A DNA stretch of 64,000 nt from Tetragenococcus halophilus (GCF_021474685.1 NZ_JAKEIT010000003.1:46279-110278); one strand, 5' to 3'; positions 39,780 through 48,781 are shown, counted from the stretch's first letter. Notes: generated from the letters alone by a model not told the origin. Numbers and translations are program-made.

Positions 39780-39888
39780 TTGCTTGCATAAATCACGAAC
39801 AATTTCTAGAAAAATTTAAAAAATACTCGCTAATTTCCAGAAAAAACTATATAATTAAACCGATCAAATGAAAAAGGAGTTGAATGAA

Positions 39889-40707
39889 GTGAAAGTTCGT
39901 CGTAGTGAACGATTGATCGATATGACACATTATTTATTAGAACACCCGCATGAATTAATTCCCCTAACGTTTTTTTCTAAGCGTTACGAATCAGCTAAAT
40001 CATCTATTAGTGAAGATTTAGCAATTGCTAAAAAAACATTCAAAGAAAGAGGAACTGGAATTTTAGACACCATTCCTGGTGCTTCAGGAGGTGTTGTTTT
40101 TGTCCCTGTGATTGAAAAAGAAGAAGCTAGAGAGTATATTAACGCTTTGGCCAAACGTCTATCTGAGCAAGATCGTTTACTACCCGGAGGCTACATCTAT
40201 TTAACTGATTTATTAGGGCAACCTCAATTATTACGACAAGTTGGACGAATTATCGCTTCGAAATATATCAACGAAGAAGTTGATGCTGTAATGACCGTTG
40301 CGACAAAGGGCGTGCCTATCGCTCAAGCCGTATCCTATTATTTGAATGCTCCTTTTGTTATTGTACGCAGAGACTCAAAAATAACCGAGGGCCCCACTGT
40401 TAGTGTCAATTATGCTTCAGGTTCTTCTGAGCGTATTGAAAAAATGGAATTATCTAAAAGAAGCTTAGCCAGAGGATCTCGTGTTTTGGTTGTTGATGAC
40501 TTTATGAAAGGCGGCGGTACAATTAATGGTATGCAAGGTTTGATCGATGAGTTCGATGCTGAGTTAGTGGGCGTTAGTGTTTTTGCTGAGGCAAACTTTA
40601 AAGGAAAAAGAGCTGTTACAGACTACGATTCACTGTTATATGTTAAAGATGTGGACACACAAACGAAAACAATCAAAGTCGTTCCTGGAAATTATTTCGA
40701 AAATTAA
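39889..40707 (+). CDS. purR: Pur operon repressor PurR
   Basis: 272 residues, GTG start, with AAAGGAG (39873-39879) placed nine bases upstream. An in-frame ATG at 39868 precedes that site and is unlikely. An N-terminal winged helix (about residues 1-70) is followed by a phosphoribosyltransferase-like domain with the PRPP-binding segment VLVVDDFMKGGGTINGM near 202. In Bacillus it represses purine synthesis genes and is relieved by PRPP. The neighbours ispE, glmU and prs are the usual ones. Confidence 0.93.
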   Translation: MKVRRSERLIDMTHYLLEHPHELIPLTFFSKRYESAKSSISEDLAIAKKTFKERGTGILDTIPGASGGVVFVPVIEKEEAREYINALAKRLSEQDRLLPGGYIYLTDLLGQPQLLRQVGRIIASKYINEEVDAVMTVATKGVPIAQAVSYYLNAPFVIVRRDSKITEGPTVSVNYASGSSERIEKMELSKRSLARGSRVLVVDDFMKGGGTINGMQGLIDEFDAELVGVSVFAEANFKGKRAVTDYDSLLYVKDVDTQTKTIKVVPGNYFEN

Positions 40708-40754
40708 AAGTATTGTAGAATGGATTAATTATAAAATAATAGGAGATAAGCTTA

Positions 40755-41156
40755 ATGAGTGAACAAACTTTAGTGATTATAAAACCTGATGGGCTAGCTC
40801 GTCGTTTGCTAGGACGTATTATTCAACGCTTTGAAGATAAACAACTACAAATTTCTCAGATAAAAATAGAAACTTTATCCAAAGCGCAGTTACATGAACA
40901 TTATCACCATTTGGTAGAGCAGCCGTTCTTTCCTCGGCTTTTAGATTACATGATGGAAGGTCCTGTCTTGTTGATGGTGGTTAAAGGAGAACAAGCAATT
41001 TCACAGACTAGAAGAATTGTTGGCGCGACTGATCCTTTAGAAGCAGAAATGGGTACTTTACGTGGTGATTTTGGTGTAAATAAAACGAGAAACTTGATCC
41101 ATGCTTCCGACTCAGAGGATACAGCACAAGAAGAAATTGCTCGTTTTTTTGGATAG
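40755..41156 (+). CDS. ndk: Nucleoside-diphosphate kinase
   Basis: 133 residues. It transfers the terminal phosphate of ATP to NDPs by a phosphohistidine. The catalytic motif NLIHASDS (His near residue 115), the N-terminal TLVIIKPDGLARRLLG and the segment GATDPLEAEMGTLRGDFG are all present. It stands between purR and glmU. I recall enterococcal maps with purR next to glmU, so it may be an insertion relative to those. GATAAGCTTA precedes the ATG without a strong Shine-Dalgarno, but AGGAG lies at 40741-40745. Confidence 0.94.
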   Translation: MSEQTLVIIKPDGLARRLLGRIIQRFEDKQLQISQIKIETLSKAQLHEHYHHLVEQPFFPRLLDYMMEGPVLLMVVKGEQAISQTRRIVGATDPLEAEMGTLRGDFGVNKTRNLIHASDSEDTAQEEIARFFG

Positions 41157-41255
41157 TTAAAAATTGGTCTACCTATAATTTTGACTCATTGGTTGAAATG
41201 TCTAAGCAAGTGGGCTACACTTAAACAAGCAAAAATTAAAAATGGAGTGAGACAG

Positions 41256-42629
41256 GTGGACGAACGTTACGCAATTATTTTAGCTGCTGGTAAGGGTACA
41301 CGAATGAAATCAAAGCTATATAAAGTACTACATCCAGTTTGCGGTAAACCCATGGTCGAACATATTATGAACCGTGTTGAAGAAATTAACCCCAATGAAG
41401 TTGTAACGATCGTGGGTCATGGCGCTCAAGAGGTAAAAGCACAGCTGGATACACGGAGTGAATATGCCCTACAAGCTGAACAATTGGGTACAGGTCATGC
41501 GGTAATACAAGCAGCTGATTTTTTGAAAGGAAAAAAAGGCACAACACTAGTTATCAGTGGAGATACACCGCTTCTAACGAGTGAGACTTTGGATCAGTTA
41601 TTTGAATATCACCAAGGCAAGAATGCTTCTGCTACGATTTTAACAGCACATGCTGATGATCCTAGTGGCTATGGTCGGATTTTACGCGATCGTGTAGGTA
41701 TTGTAGACCGGATCGTCGAACAAAAGGACGCCTCGACAGAAGAAGCACAAGTAAAAGAAATAAATACGGGAACTTATTGTTTTGATAATGAGTTGTTATT
41801 TGAAGCTTTGGATAATATCACCACAGATAATGTTCAAGGAGAATACTATCTAACAGATATCATCGAAATCTTAAAAGAGCAAGGCCATATCGTTGCTGCT
41901 TATCAGACAAGTGATTTCGAAGAGTCTATTGGTGTTAACGATCGGATTGCTTTGGCGCAAGCTAATGATATTATGCGTAGACGGATCAACCGCAAACATA
42001 TGCAAAATGGTGTATCATTTATTGATCCGAATACAAGCTATATTGATGATGGTGTAAAAATCGGCGCTGAAACTATCATTGAGCCCGGCGTTTCCTTAAA
42101 AGGCGAAACGGTCATTGGAGAAAACTGTGTTATTACACAAAATTCACAAATCACGGATAGTAGGATTGAAGATGATGTTACTGTGAAGTCTTCTACGATT
42201 GAAAAAAGTACTGTGTACTCAAAAGCAGATGTGGGCCCTTATGCTCATTTGCGTCCTAAAACTGAAGTTAAACAACAGGCTCATATAGGTAACTTTGTTG
42301 AAATCAAAAATGCAATTATCGGTGAGAAGACTAAAGTAGGCCATTTGACCTATGTTGGTGACGCTACATTGGGTAAAGAGATCAATGTTGGCTGTGGTAC
42401 AGTTTTTGTCAATTATGATGGTAAAAACAAACATCATACAACGGTTGGAGATCATAGTTTTATTGGCTCAGCAGTTAATTTGATTGGCCCTGTGAATATA
42501 GCTCAAAATACTTGCTTAGCTGCGGGTTCAACAATTACTGATGATGTTTATGAAGATGATATGGCAATTGCACGTGCTCGTCAAGTAAATAAAGAAGGGT
42601 ACGCAAAAAGATTACCATTTTTACAATAA
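41256..42629 (+). CDS. glmU: Bifunctional GlmU (UDP-GlcNAc pyrophosphorylase/acetyltransferase)
   Basis: 457 residues from a GTG start; ATGGAGTGAGA at 41242-41252 precedes it. The longer reading from 41181 would add 25 residues with no family resemblance. N-terminal uridylyltransferase: [15 protein letters not shown] near residue 6, QLGTGHAV near 80. The C-terminal left-handed beta helix (about 250-457) shows hexapeptide repeats, [18 protein letters not shown] and [11 protein letters not shown] (active-site region). It makes the sugar donor for peptidoglycan and teichoic acids. Confidence 0.95.
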   Translation: MDERYAIILAAGKGTRMKSKLYKVLHPVCGKPMVEHIMNRVEEINPNEVVTIVGHGAQEVKAQLDTRSEYALQAEQLGTGHAVIQAADFLKGKKGTTLVISGDTPLLTSETLDQLFEYHQGKNASATILTAHADDPSGYGRILRDRVGIVDRIVEQKDASTEEAQVKEINTGTYCFDNELLFEALDNITTDNVQGEYYLTDIIEILKEQGHIVAAYQTSDFEESIGVNDRIALAQANDIMRRRINRKHMQNGVSFIDPNTSYIDDGVKIGAETIIEPGVSLKGETVIGENCVITQNSQITDSRIEDDVTVKSSTIEKSTVYSKADVGPYAHLRPKTEVKQQAHIGNFVEIKNAIIGEKTKVGHLTYVGDATLGKEINVGCGTVFVNYDGKNKHHTTVGDHSFIGSAVNLIGPVNIAQNTCLAAGSTITDDVYEDDMAIARARQVNKEGYAKRLPFLQ

Positions 42630-42801
42630 AAAAGAGACTGAAATGTTAGGTATTGTTAGTAATGATATATGAAAAAATTCAATTAGTTTAAGCTTGATTT
42701 GTTCGCTTCTTTTCTTGTAGCGTGTCTAGTGCATTAAAATATTTTTTCGTTATTTGGTAGATATTTACTATAAAAGACCCCTATTATTTCGGTCTCTTTT
42801 T
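42628..42801. repeat. Long-range inverted repeat between glmU and prs
   Basis: AAAAAGAGACTGAAAT (42629-42644, starting at the glmU stop) is complementary over 16 bases, with one U-G pair, to ATTTCGGTCTCTTTTT (42786-42801). The enclosed 141 bases are AT-rich and hold no clear ORF. The right arm can also fold locally as a normal terminator (AAGACC ... GGTCT, then TTTTT). It may be a terminator with a distal competitor, or a degenerate element with terminal inverted repeats. The rest of 42630-42930 (301 bases) shows only a weak promoter-like region before prs. Confidence 0.5.
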
Positions 42802-42930
42802 GTTATGCGCTTTAAGAATATTATGTTAATGTCTTGTCTTCACCGGCTATAAACATTATAATGACAACGTAAGCAAACTATTTAAGACGAATAATTGGTT
42901 CGTTGGAATGTATAGAAAGTGGAGGTCCTC

Positions 42931-43905
42931 ATGTCCAATCAATATTTTGATCCAAGATTAAAAATTTTTGCATTAAATTCAAATGAACCTTTAGCAGAAA
43001 AAATTGCGGCAGCTATAGGAATAGAATTAGGTAAATGTACGGTAAAACAGTTTAGCGATGGCGAAATTCAAGTTAACATCGAAGAAAGTATCCGAGGAGC
43101 AGACGTATATATTATTCAATCGACTAGTAGTCCAGTAAATGATAATTTGATGGAGCTTTTGATTATGATCGATGCTTTAAAACGAGCAAGTGCAAAGACC
43201 ATAAATGTAGTAATACCTTACTATGGTTATGCGCGACAAGATCGTAAAGCCCGTGCGCGTGAACCAATTACGGCTAAATTAGTGGCCAATATGATCGAAA
43301 AAGCTGGCGCTAATCGCATAGTTGCCTTAGACTTGCACGCTTCTCAAATTCAAGGCTTTTTTGATATTCCTGTTGATCATCTAATGGGTGCTCCTTTAAT
43401 TGCGGATTATTTTATTGAACATGGGATTAAAGGCGATGATGTAGTTGTTGTTTCTCCTGACCACGGTGGGGTGACACGAGCACGTAAATTAGCTGAGTTT
43501 TTAGATGCGTCCATTGCAATTATCGATAAACGTCGTCCTCGTGCAAATGTGGCAGAAGTTATGAACATTATAGGCGATGTTAATGGAAAGACATGTGTGA
43601 TTATCGACGATATGATAGATACAGCAGGTACGATCACGCTTGCGGCAAATGCACTTAAAGAAGCTGGTGCTACAAGTGTTTATGCTTCTTGTACACATCC
43701 TGTATTATCCGGTCCTGCTTTAGATCGTATTTCAGATTCTTCTATTGAACATTTGGTCGTTACAGATTCTATCAACTTACCAGAAGAACGTAAAATCGAT
43801 AAACTAGATGAAATTAGCGTTTGTGATTTAATTGCAGAAGCGATCAGACGTATCCATGAAAGTAAACCTGTCAGTCCCTTATTTGAAAAAAAGATTGATT
43901 TATAA
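42931..43905 (+). CDS. prs: Ribose-phosphate pyrophosphokinase
   Basis: 324 residues. It makes PRPP from ribose-5-phosphate and [21 protein letters not shown] near residue 35, [20 protein letters not shown] near 97 and the PRPP-binding loop [13 protein letters not shown] near 218 are diagnostic. GGAGG at 42921-42925 sets the ATG at 42931; the upstream GTG overlaps that site. It lies after glmU, as in Bacillus and Enterococcus. Confidence 0.96.
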   Translation: MSNQYFDPRLKIFALNSNEPLAEKIAAAIGIELGKCTVKQFSDGEIQVNIEESIRGADVYIIQSTSSPVNDNLMELLIMIDALKRASAKTINVVIPYYGYARQDRKARAREPITAKLVANMIEKAGANRIVALDLHASQIQGFFDIPVDHLMGAPLIADYFIEHGIKGDDVVVVSPDHGGVTRARKLAEFLDASIAIIDKRRPRANVAEVMNIIGDVNGKTCVIIDDMIDTAGTITLAANALKEAGATSVYASCTHPVLSGPALDRISDSSIEHLVVTDSINLPEERKIDKLDEISVCDLIAEAIRRIHESKPVSPLFEKKIDL

Positions 43906-43906
43906 C

Positions 43907-43940
43907 AAAAAAAGCCCCCGATTTTGGGGCTTTTTTGTTA
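43907..43940 (+). terminator. Intrinsic terminator after prs
   Basis: AACAAAAAAAGCCCC and GGGGCTTTTTTGTT form the stem, with a T-run on its 3' side. Confidence 0.9.
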
Positions 43941-44040
43941 TAAAATATCTTTTAGACATTCATCTGTTAAAAGACAATTGACAGTTACTATCCATTGTGG
44001 TAGCCTTTTCATTGTATATTGCTAATAATGAAGTTGGAAT

Positions 44041-44113
44041 GTTATCCATATGGAGCATAACCTACGATTATCCCTATTTAGAAACCAAGGGACGATTGTA
44101 GGTTTTTTTATTT
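44041..44113 (+). terminator. Structured leader with terminator before the lipoprotein gene
   Basis: AACCTACGATT (44058-44068) pairs with GATTGTAGGTT (44093-44103), with TCCC/GGGA inside, and is followed by TTTTT. It sits 63 bases before the lipoprotein start and well after the prs terminator, so it would stop a leader transcript. An upstream hairpin GTTAT ... ATAAC (44041-44060) overlaps its left arm by three bases and could compete with it. TTGACA at 43978 may be a -35. I do not recognise a riboswitch class. Confidence 0.55.
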
Positions 44114-44176
44114 TTTAGCTCGAAAGGAGGAGAGAAAAACTTCATTGTGAGCAAATAGATATAGGAGGAATTGAAA

Positions 44177-45043
44177 ATGAAAAAATTGTTAATAAAATCT
44201 AGTATCGCCTTATCTTTTGTTATGTTATTATCCGCTTGTCAAAATGAGGCAAACACTCAAGCAAACCAAACAGCACAAACTACAGAATCTACAGAGAAAA
44301 CGTCAAGTCAAGATGACGAATTAACCTTATATATTGTACGTCATGGAAAAACGATGCTAAATACTACTGATAGAGTGCAAGGATGGTCAGATGCAGTATT
44401 AACGCCTGCTGGTGAAGAAGTTGTCACAAATGCTGGTGTTGGACTAAAAGACATTGATTTTCAAAACGCTTATTCTAGTGATAGCGGACGTGCCATCCAA
44501 ACAGCAGATTTGATTTTAGACGAGAATGAGCAAACAAATGGAACACAAGTACAAAAAGACAGTGGCTTGCGAGAATTTAACTTTGGCACATATGAAGGCG
44601 ATTTAAATGATAGCATGTGGCAAGATGTTGCCGATGAACAAGGCGTAACTTTAGAAGAGTTTCAAGCAAATATGGATCCAGAAGTTTTTGCTGACAGCGT
44701 AGCAAAATTAGATAAAGAACAGATGGAAGAAAATAATGTTGAAGAAGAAATCAACTGGCCAGCAGAAGACTATGAAACGATCACTGATCGTTTGACAAAT
44801 AGTTTAGATCAAATTGTAGCAGATGAAACACAGGAAGATGGATCTGGAAATGTTTTAATTACTTCCCATGGATTGAGTATTACTGCTTTATTAGATACAT
44901 TATTTGATGATTTTGAAGCGCCAGCAGATGGTTTGGATAATGCAAGTGTTAACATTATTAAATATAAAGACGGCGACTACTCATTAGAGTCAGTTAATGA
45001 TATGAGTTATGCCGAACAAGGAGAAAAAGCACAATCAGAGTGA
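44177..45043 (+). CDS. Histidine-phosphatase (phosphoglycerate mutase-like) lipoprotein
   Basis: 288 residues. A signal peptide ends in the lipobox LLSAC with the lipidated Cys at residue 21. A Gln/Thr/Ser-rich linker (about 22-48) precedes a histidine phosphatase domain: the catalytic RHGKT near residue 55, then NAYSSDSGRAIQTAD near 97, the acidic residue region REFNFGTYEG near 137 and the second His in LITSHGLSIT near 238. It should act on the outer face of the membrane. The substrate is unknown; it is not the glycolytic mutase. GGAGG precedes the ATG at 44177. Confidence 0.87.
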   Translation: MKKLLIKSSIALSFVMLLSACQNEANTQANQTAQTTESTEKTSSQDDELTLYIVRHGKTMLNTTDRVQGWSDAVLTPAGEEVVTNAGVGLKDIDFQNAYSSDSGRAIQTADLILDENEQTNGTQVQKDSGLREFNFGTYEGDLNDSMWQDVADEQGVTLEEFQANMDPEVFADSVAKLDKEQMEENNVEEEINWPAEDYETITDRLTNSLDQIVADETQEDGSGNVLITSHGLSITALLDTLFDDFEAPADGLDNASVNIIKYKDGDYSLESVNDMSYAEQGEKAQSE

Positions 45044-45124
45044 TTTTTTCACTGGATATAAAACGTTTATCTGACCAACATAATATTTTTGGCGACGGAT
45101 CTAGGAAATGTGGTTTCCTTTGTT

Positions 45125-45158
45125 CTACCTGTTCAAATAGTGGACAGGTAGTTTTTAT
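45125..45158 (+). terminator. Intrinsic terminator after the lipoprotein gene
   Basis: CTACCTGT (45125-45132) and ACAGGTAG (45144-45151) pair perfectly, followed by TTTTTATT. The gene-free stretch 45044-45482 holds this terminator, an AT-rich promoter region (about 45240-45315) and the TPP riboswitch. Confidence 0.85.
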
Positions 45159-45329
45159 TCAAATAGTTGATGAATGAATAATGTTTTCTTTTTTTTATTA
45201 CCTGTTCAATAATTCAATACATAATAACAACAAATAAATTTCTTTCTTTTATATATAACGAAATTGTTCGGTGTTTTTTTAGTAAAAATATGTTATTCTA
45301 TACATGTAAGTAATTAAATAGAATCTGCT

Positions 45330-45417
45330 CACAAAGGGGAGTCCATATGGGCTGAGATTGAGTGTTACTCTCTAAACCCTTCGTACCTGTTTCGACCATT
45401 CGAACGTAGGAATTGTG
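45330..45417 (+). promoter_or_regulatory. TPP riboswitch aptamer (THI element)
   Basis: The conserved THI-box bases are present in order: GGGGAGTCC, GGGCTGAGATT (45349-45359), ACCCTT (45376-45381), ACCTG (45385-45389) and CGTAGGAA (45405-45412). The ends CACAA (45330-45334) and TTGTG (45413-45417) form stem P1. It lies upstream of thiT. Binding of thiamine pyrophosphate should turn off the thiT-thiD operon. Confidence 0.93.
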
Positions 45418-45434
45418 ACGAGTTGAAGTATATA

Positions 45435-45476
45435 TACTTCTCCTTTGTGAATTGTGAAGATTCTAAAGGAGGAGTA
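45435..45476 (+). promoter_or_regulatory. Ribosome-binding-site-masking hairpin of the TPP riboswitch
   Basis: TACTTCTCCTTT (45435-45446) pairs over 12 bases, with one U-G, with AAAGGAGGAGTA (45465-45476), which contains the thiT Shine-Dalgarno. The overlapping CTTCTCCTTTGTG (45437-45449) can instead pair with CACAAAGGGGAG (45330-45341), the 5' side of the aptamer. This predicts translational control: TPP frees the masking strand, absence of TPP traps it in the aptamer. Confidence 0.8.
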
Positions 45477-45482
45477 TTTTTT

Positions 45483-46064
45483 ATGCATTCAAACACAAAA
45501 GTTTGGATAGAAGGAACGATTATTGCTGCATTAAGTGTGATGTTATCAATGGTACCTACAGATGCGGGTACAACTTTTACCTTATCTTTAGGTCAAATCC
45601 CTTTGGTTGTGTACGCACTACGTCGTGGTACACGCCCTGGAATACTTGCGGGACTTATCTGGGGGCTCTTGCATTTTCCTTTAGGTCAGGTAATTTACCT
45701 AAGTATTCCCCAGGTTTTAATTGAGTATATCCTAGCTTATCCATTTGCAGGTTTGGCCGGCTTTTTTGCAGCAAGACTTCAACAATCGCTTCGAGTAAAA
45801 AACCATGGGCAAGCTCGCTTTAGTATTATTAGTGCTTGTTTAGTGGGTACTTTTGCTCGTTATTTCTGGCATTTTGTGGCTGGATATATTTTCTGGGGTC
45901 AATATGCGATGTGGGGATTATCACCAGTCATTTATTCCCTAGTGATCAACGGCGTCAGTGCGCTGTTAACTTCTTTGGCTGCTATAGTTATTTTGTTGAT
46001 TCTTGAAAGAGTGTTTCCAAGCGTATTTATACCCAAAGATCAATTGTCTATCAGTGGGAATTAA
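45483..46064 (+). CDS. thiT: Thiamine ECF transporter S component ThiT
   Basis: 193 residues, six predicted membrane segments. Recognisable ThiT segments are MLSMVPTDAG near residue 20, LSLGQIPLVVYALRRGTRPG near 34, and an aromatic-rich ARYFWHFVAGYIFWG near 125 that in the family lines the thiamine pocket. It binds thiamine and works with the shared EcfAA'T module encoded elsewhere. AAAGGAGGAG before the ATG at 45483 is the site masked by the riboswitch hairpin. The longer upstream frame is leader RNA. Confidence 0.94.
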   Translation: MHSNTKVWIEGTIIAALSVMLSMVPTDAGTTFTLSLGQIPLVVYALRRGTRPGILAGLIWGLLHFPLGQVIYLSIPQVLIEYILAYPFAGLAGFFAARLQQSLRVKNHGQARFSIISACLVGTFARYFWHFVAGYIFWGQYAMWGLSPVIYSLVINGVSALLTSLAAIVILLILERVFPSVFIPKDQLSISGN

Positions 46065-46083
46065 CTGAAGAGGTTTTATCTAT

Positions 46084-46441
46084 ATGAGAAATAAAAATGC
46101 TAACTTATTTAGCGATTATGATCGCCTTAGATGTTGTTTTGTCGCCTATTTTACGTATTGAAGGAATGGCGCCCATGTCTAGTGTGATTAATGTATTTGC
46201 GGGTGTGTTAATAGGACCACTGTATGCTACGATGATGGCTTTCATCTGCGGCATTATTGGTTCACTATTGTCTTATCCCGTGATGGTAGTATTTACCGGC
46301 GCGAGTAGCCAATTCTATTGGTTCCTTTATACACCACATTTTTTAGGCGCTGCTGTATTAGGTTCAATTGTCGCTTGGTTTGTATGAATAAAAGTAAAAG
46401 ATTTATCCGTTTTTCGTCAAATGAAGTCTCTGTTTAACTAG
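46084..46441 (+). pseudogene. thiW: thiW, thiazole-uptake S component, probably degraded
   Basis: The ThiW-like frame is readable only from an ATG at 46097 (LTYLAIMIALDVVLSP, then SSVINVFAGVLIGPLYATMMAF), 96 residues to a TGA at 46385. GAGG is spaced for the ATG at 46084, which is in another frame and stops after 25 codons; a one-base change in the A-run near 46091-46096 would join them. The family is usually about 160-170 residues. The text jumps from an N-terminal segment (FICGII) to C-terminal-like GSLLSYPVMVVFTG, suggesting an internal deletion. After the TGA the frame stays open 17 codons to 46441. ThiW imports the thiazole moiety. Confidence 0.65.
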
Positions 46442-46455
46442 AAAAGGATGATTAG

Positions 46456-47277
46456 ATGAAAGATATTGCAAAAATGGCCACAGAAGTATTTCCATTAAAA
46501 CAGGCTTCTCTTGTCCATTGTATTACGAATAATGTCACCATAGAAACTATGGCTAATGCATTATTATATGTTAATGCGCAACCAATTATGACCTCAGATG
46601 TTAGAGAGTTTTCTGTACTTTTAAAAAAAATAGATAGCTTATTGTTAAATTTGGGTAGTTTATCAAAGGAAAGAGAGCAATCACTTTTAACTGCTGCGAA
46701 AATGAGTTCTAAATAAATACCATTTGTTGTTGATATAGTAGGTGTAACGAGTGCACCTACTGCTTATAAGCTGTCAAAACAGTTAAGTAGACAAAAACCT
46801 GATGTTATAAAAGGAAATATTTCAGAGCTTCGTGCTTTTTGTGGACTAAAAACGACAGGTAAAGGCGTTGATAGTAGCATATCAGATCAAAATGATGATG
46901 AACTTGAAGAATTGATGAAAGCATTAAAACAAGAAGATTTAGCTACTACTTATCTTGCCACCGGTAAAAAAGATATTATTGTTACAAAGGACAATACATG
47001 GATTATGGAAAATGGTGTGGATGAGCTCCAACGTTTTATCGGCACAGGCGATGTATTAGGAGCACTGATCGCAGCATTACTGGGAGTACAATTTAATTCA
47101 GAAGCGGCTGTTGTTTTAGCGTTAAGCTATTTAAATATTTGCGCAGAGTATGCTAGTAACAAATTAACATTTAATGCTGGATTGGCAGATTTCCGGCATG
47201 AAACGCTAAATCAACTATCGTTATTAGGAAAAGAAAATAAGGATTGGTTTAGACAAATAAGAGGAGGTAAACAGTGA
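46456..47277 (+). pseudogene. thiM: thiM, hydroxyethylthiazole kinase, interrupted by one stop codon
   Basis: The full frame 46456-47277 has the length of ThiM (about 272 codons) and reads through one internal TAA at 46714-46716 (codon 87). Before it: VHCITNNVTIETMANALLYV and PIMTSDVREF. After it in the same frame: IPFVVDIVGVTSAPTAYKL, PDVIKGNISELRAFCGL, KKDIIVTKDN and GTGDVLGALIAALLG. ThiM phosphorylates hydroxyethylthiazole for thiamine synthesis. A single nonsense change explains it; a sequencing error or readthrough is also possible. The stop overlaps the thiE start. Confidence 0.85.
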
Positions 47278-47903
47278 AAATAGATATGAGTTTATACTTA
47301 GTGACGGCTCGTTACGGAGAAAGTGAGTCAGCTTTTTTACAAAAGATCGAAGAAGCCTGTAAAAATGGTGTGACATTAGTGCAATTAAGAGAAAAAGACC
47401 TTACAACATATGCGTATTATAGCTTAGCTCAAAAAGTAAAAAATGTAACAGACTACTATCAAATTCCATTGATCATTGATGATCGTGTTGATATTTGCTT
47501 AGCAATTGATGCTTCTGGTGTGCATATTGGTGATGACGAATTGCCGACAGAAGTAACAAGACAGCTTATTGGGGGTAAAATTCTGGGGGTTTCTGCTAAG
47601 AATGTATCTCAAGCGCAAGAAGCACAATTGAGTGGTGCGGACTATTTAGGCGTGGGTGCGATGTTTTCGACTACAACAAAAGAAGATGCACAAACGACTT
47701 CTTTTGAAACTTTAAAACAAATTACAAAAGAAGTCTCAATCCCAGTAGTTGCTATTGGTGGCATCACTGAAGAACGGATCACTAATTTTAATCACATGAA
47801 TATTCAAGGAATAGCTGTAGTTAGTGAAATAATGAAAGCTAGTAATATTGGAAAAAAAGTACGGCAGATGAGAGCAAAATTTACACAATTGGAGGAAAGA
47901 TAG
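47274..47903 (+). CDS. thiE: Thiamine-phosphate synthase
   Basis: 209 residues, GTG start overlapping the thiM stop, with GAGGAGG upstream. It joins HMP pyrophosphate and thiazole phosphate. The TIM barrel shows [13 protein letters not shown] near residue 33, [13 protein letters not shown] near 65, VHIGDDELP near 82, [16 protein letters not shown] near 127 and PVVAIGGI near 158. It appears intact although the preceding thiM is broken, so its thiazole substrate may no longer be made from salvaged thiazole. Confidence 0.94.
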   Translation: MKIDMSLYLVTARYGESESAFLQKIEEACKNGVTLVQLREKDLTTYAYYSLAQKVKNVTDYYQIPLIIDDRVDICLAIDASGVHIGDDELPTEVTRQLIGGKILGVSAKNVSQAQEAQLSGADYLGVGAMFSTTTKEDAQTTSFETLKQITKEVSIPVVAIGGITEERITNFNHMNIQGIAVVSEIMKASNIGKKVRQMRAKFTQLEER

Positions 47904-48731
47904 ATGGAAAACCAAACGCCTCAAGTTGTAACAATTGCAGGGTCAGATTCTGGTGGCGGCGCAGGTATGCAAGCGGATTTAGAAACTTTTCAGGCTAGAA
48001 ATGTTTTCGGTACGAGTATCCTTGTCGCGTTAACGGCGCAAAATACTAGAGGTGTACAGGAAAGTTGTCCTGTTGCTTGTTCTTTTATTGATGCACAATT
48101 TTCCTCTCTAGATGTTGATTTTCATATCCGAGCGGCTAAAACTGGAATGTTATTTGACCAAGATCATGTACAAACGGTGGTTGATAATTATAAAAAATCT
48201 TCTTTTGGTCCTTTGGTTGTAGATCCTGTAATGATAGCAAAGGGTGGTCATGCACTATTACAAAAAGAAGCGGTGCAAACCATTAAAGAAGAACTCATAC
48301 CACAAGCTTATGTTATTACTCCTAATTTACCAGAAGCTGAAGCATTAACAGCAAGTAAGATAAAAAGTAAAAAAGAAATCAAAAAAGCAGCAGTTACTTT
48401 ACAAAAAATGGGTGTAAAAAATGTAATTATTAAAGGTGGACATGCAGAGGATGAAGAAGCTACAGATTTCGTATTAATGGAAGATGAAACAGCTTTCTGG
48501 CTTAGTGCACCTCGTCTTCAAACAAAGAATACCCACGGGACTGGAGATACCTTTTCTTCTTGTATTGCGGCAGAATTAGCTAAAGGAAAATCATTTAAAG
48601 AAGCAGCTATTACAGCTAAAGCATTTATTCAAGGCGCTATAGAAGATGGTATCAGCGTTGGACACGGACACGGGCCTACCAATCACTGGGCGAAATTAAG
48701 TGAAAAAATTACTGTCAAAAAAGAGAAATAA
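47904..48731 (+). CDS. thiD: Hydroxymethylpyrimidine/phosphomethylpyrimidine kinase
   Basis: 275 residues. A ribokinase-fold enzyme that phosphorylates HMP twice. TIAGSDSGGGAGMQADLETF near residue 10, AAKTGMLFD near 77, VDPVMIAKGGHALL near 108 and the anion hole in NTHGTGDTFSSCIAAELA near 210 are typical. GGAGGAAAGATAG precedes the ATG. It is the last gene of the TPP-controlled operon and is intact. Confidence 0.95.
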   Translation: MENQTPQVVTIAGSDSGGGAGMQADLETFQARNVFGTSILVALTAQNTRGVQESCPVACSFIDAQFSSLDVDFHIRAAKTGMLFDQDHVQTVVDNYKKSSFGPLVVDPVMIAKGGHALLQKEAVQTIKEELIPQAYVITPNLPEAEALTASKIKSKKEIKKAAVTLQKMGVKNVIIKGGHAEDEEATDFVLMEDETAFWLSAPRLQTKNTHGTGDTFSSCIAAELAKGKSFKEAAITAKAFIQGAIEDGISVGHGHGPTNHWAKLSEKITVKKEK

Positions 48732-48737
48732 AGATAA

Positions 48738-48781
48738 TAAAAACGACGGAAAAGCATCATAAACCGCTTTTTTCGTCGTTT
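48738..48781 (+). terminator. Terminator after thiD
   Basis: AAACGACG and CGTCGTTT pair, with A-rich and T-rich inner arms (GGAAAAGC ... GCTTTTTT). It lies between the converging thiD and the unknown minus-strand gene. Confidence 0.75.

Noticed and set aside
46456..47277. ThiM active-site region reads GTGDVLGAL instead of GTGC
   Set aside because: Asp at this position is accepted in the family (the Cys is not essential), so it is not further evidence of decay.
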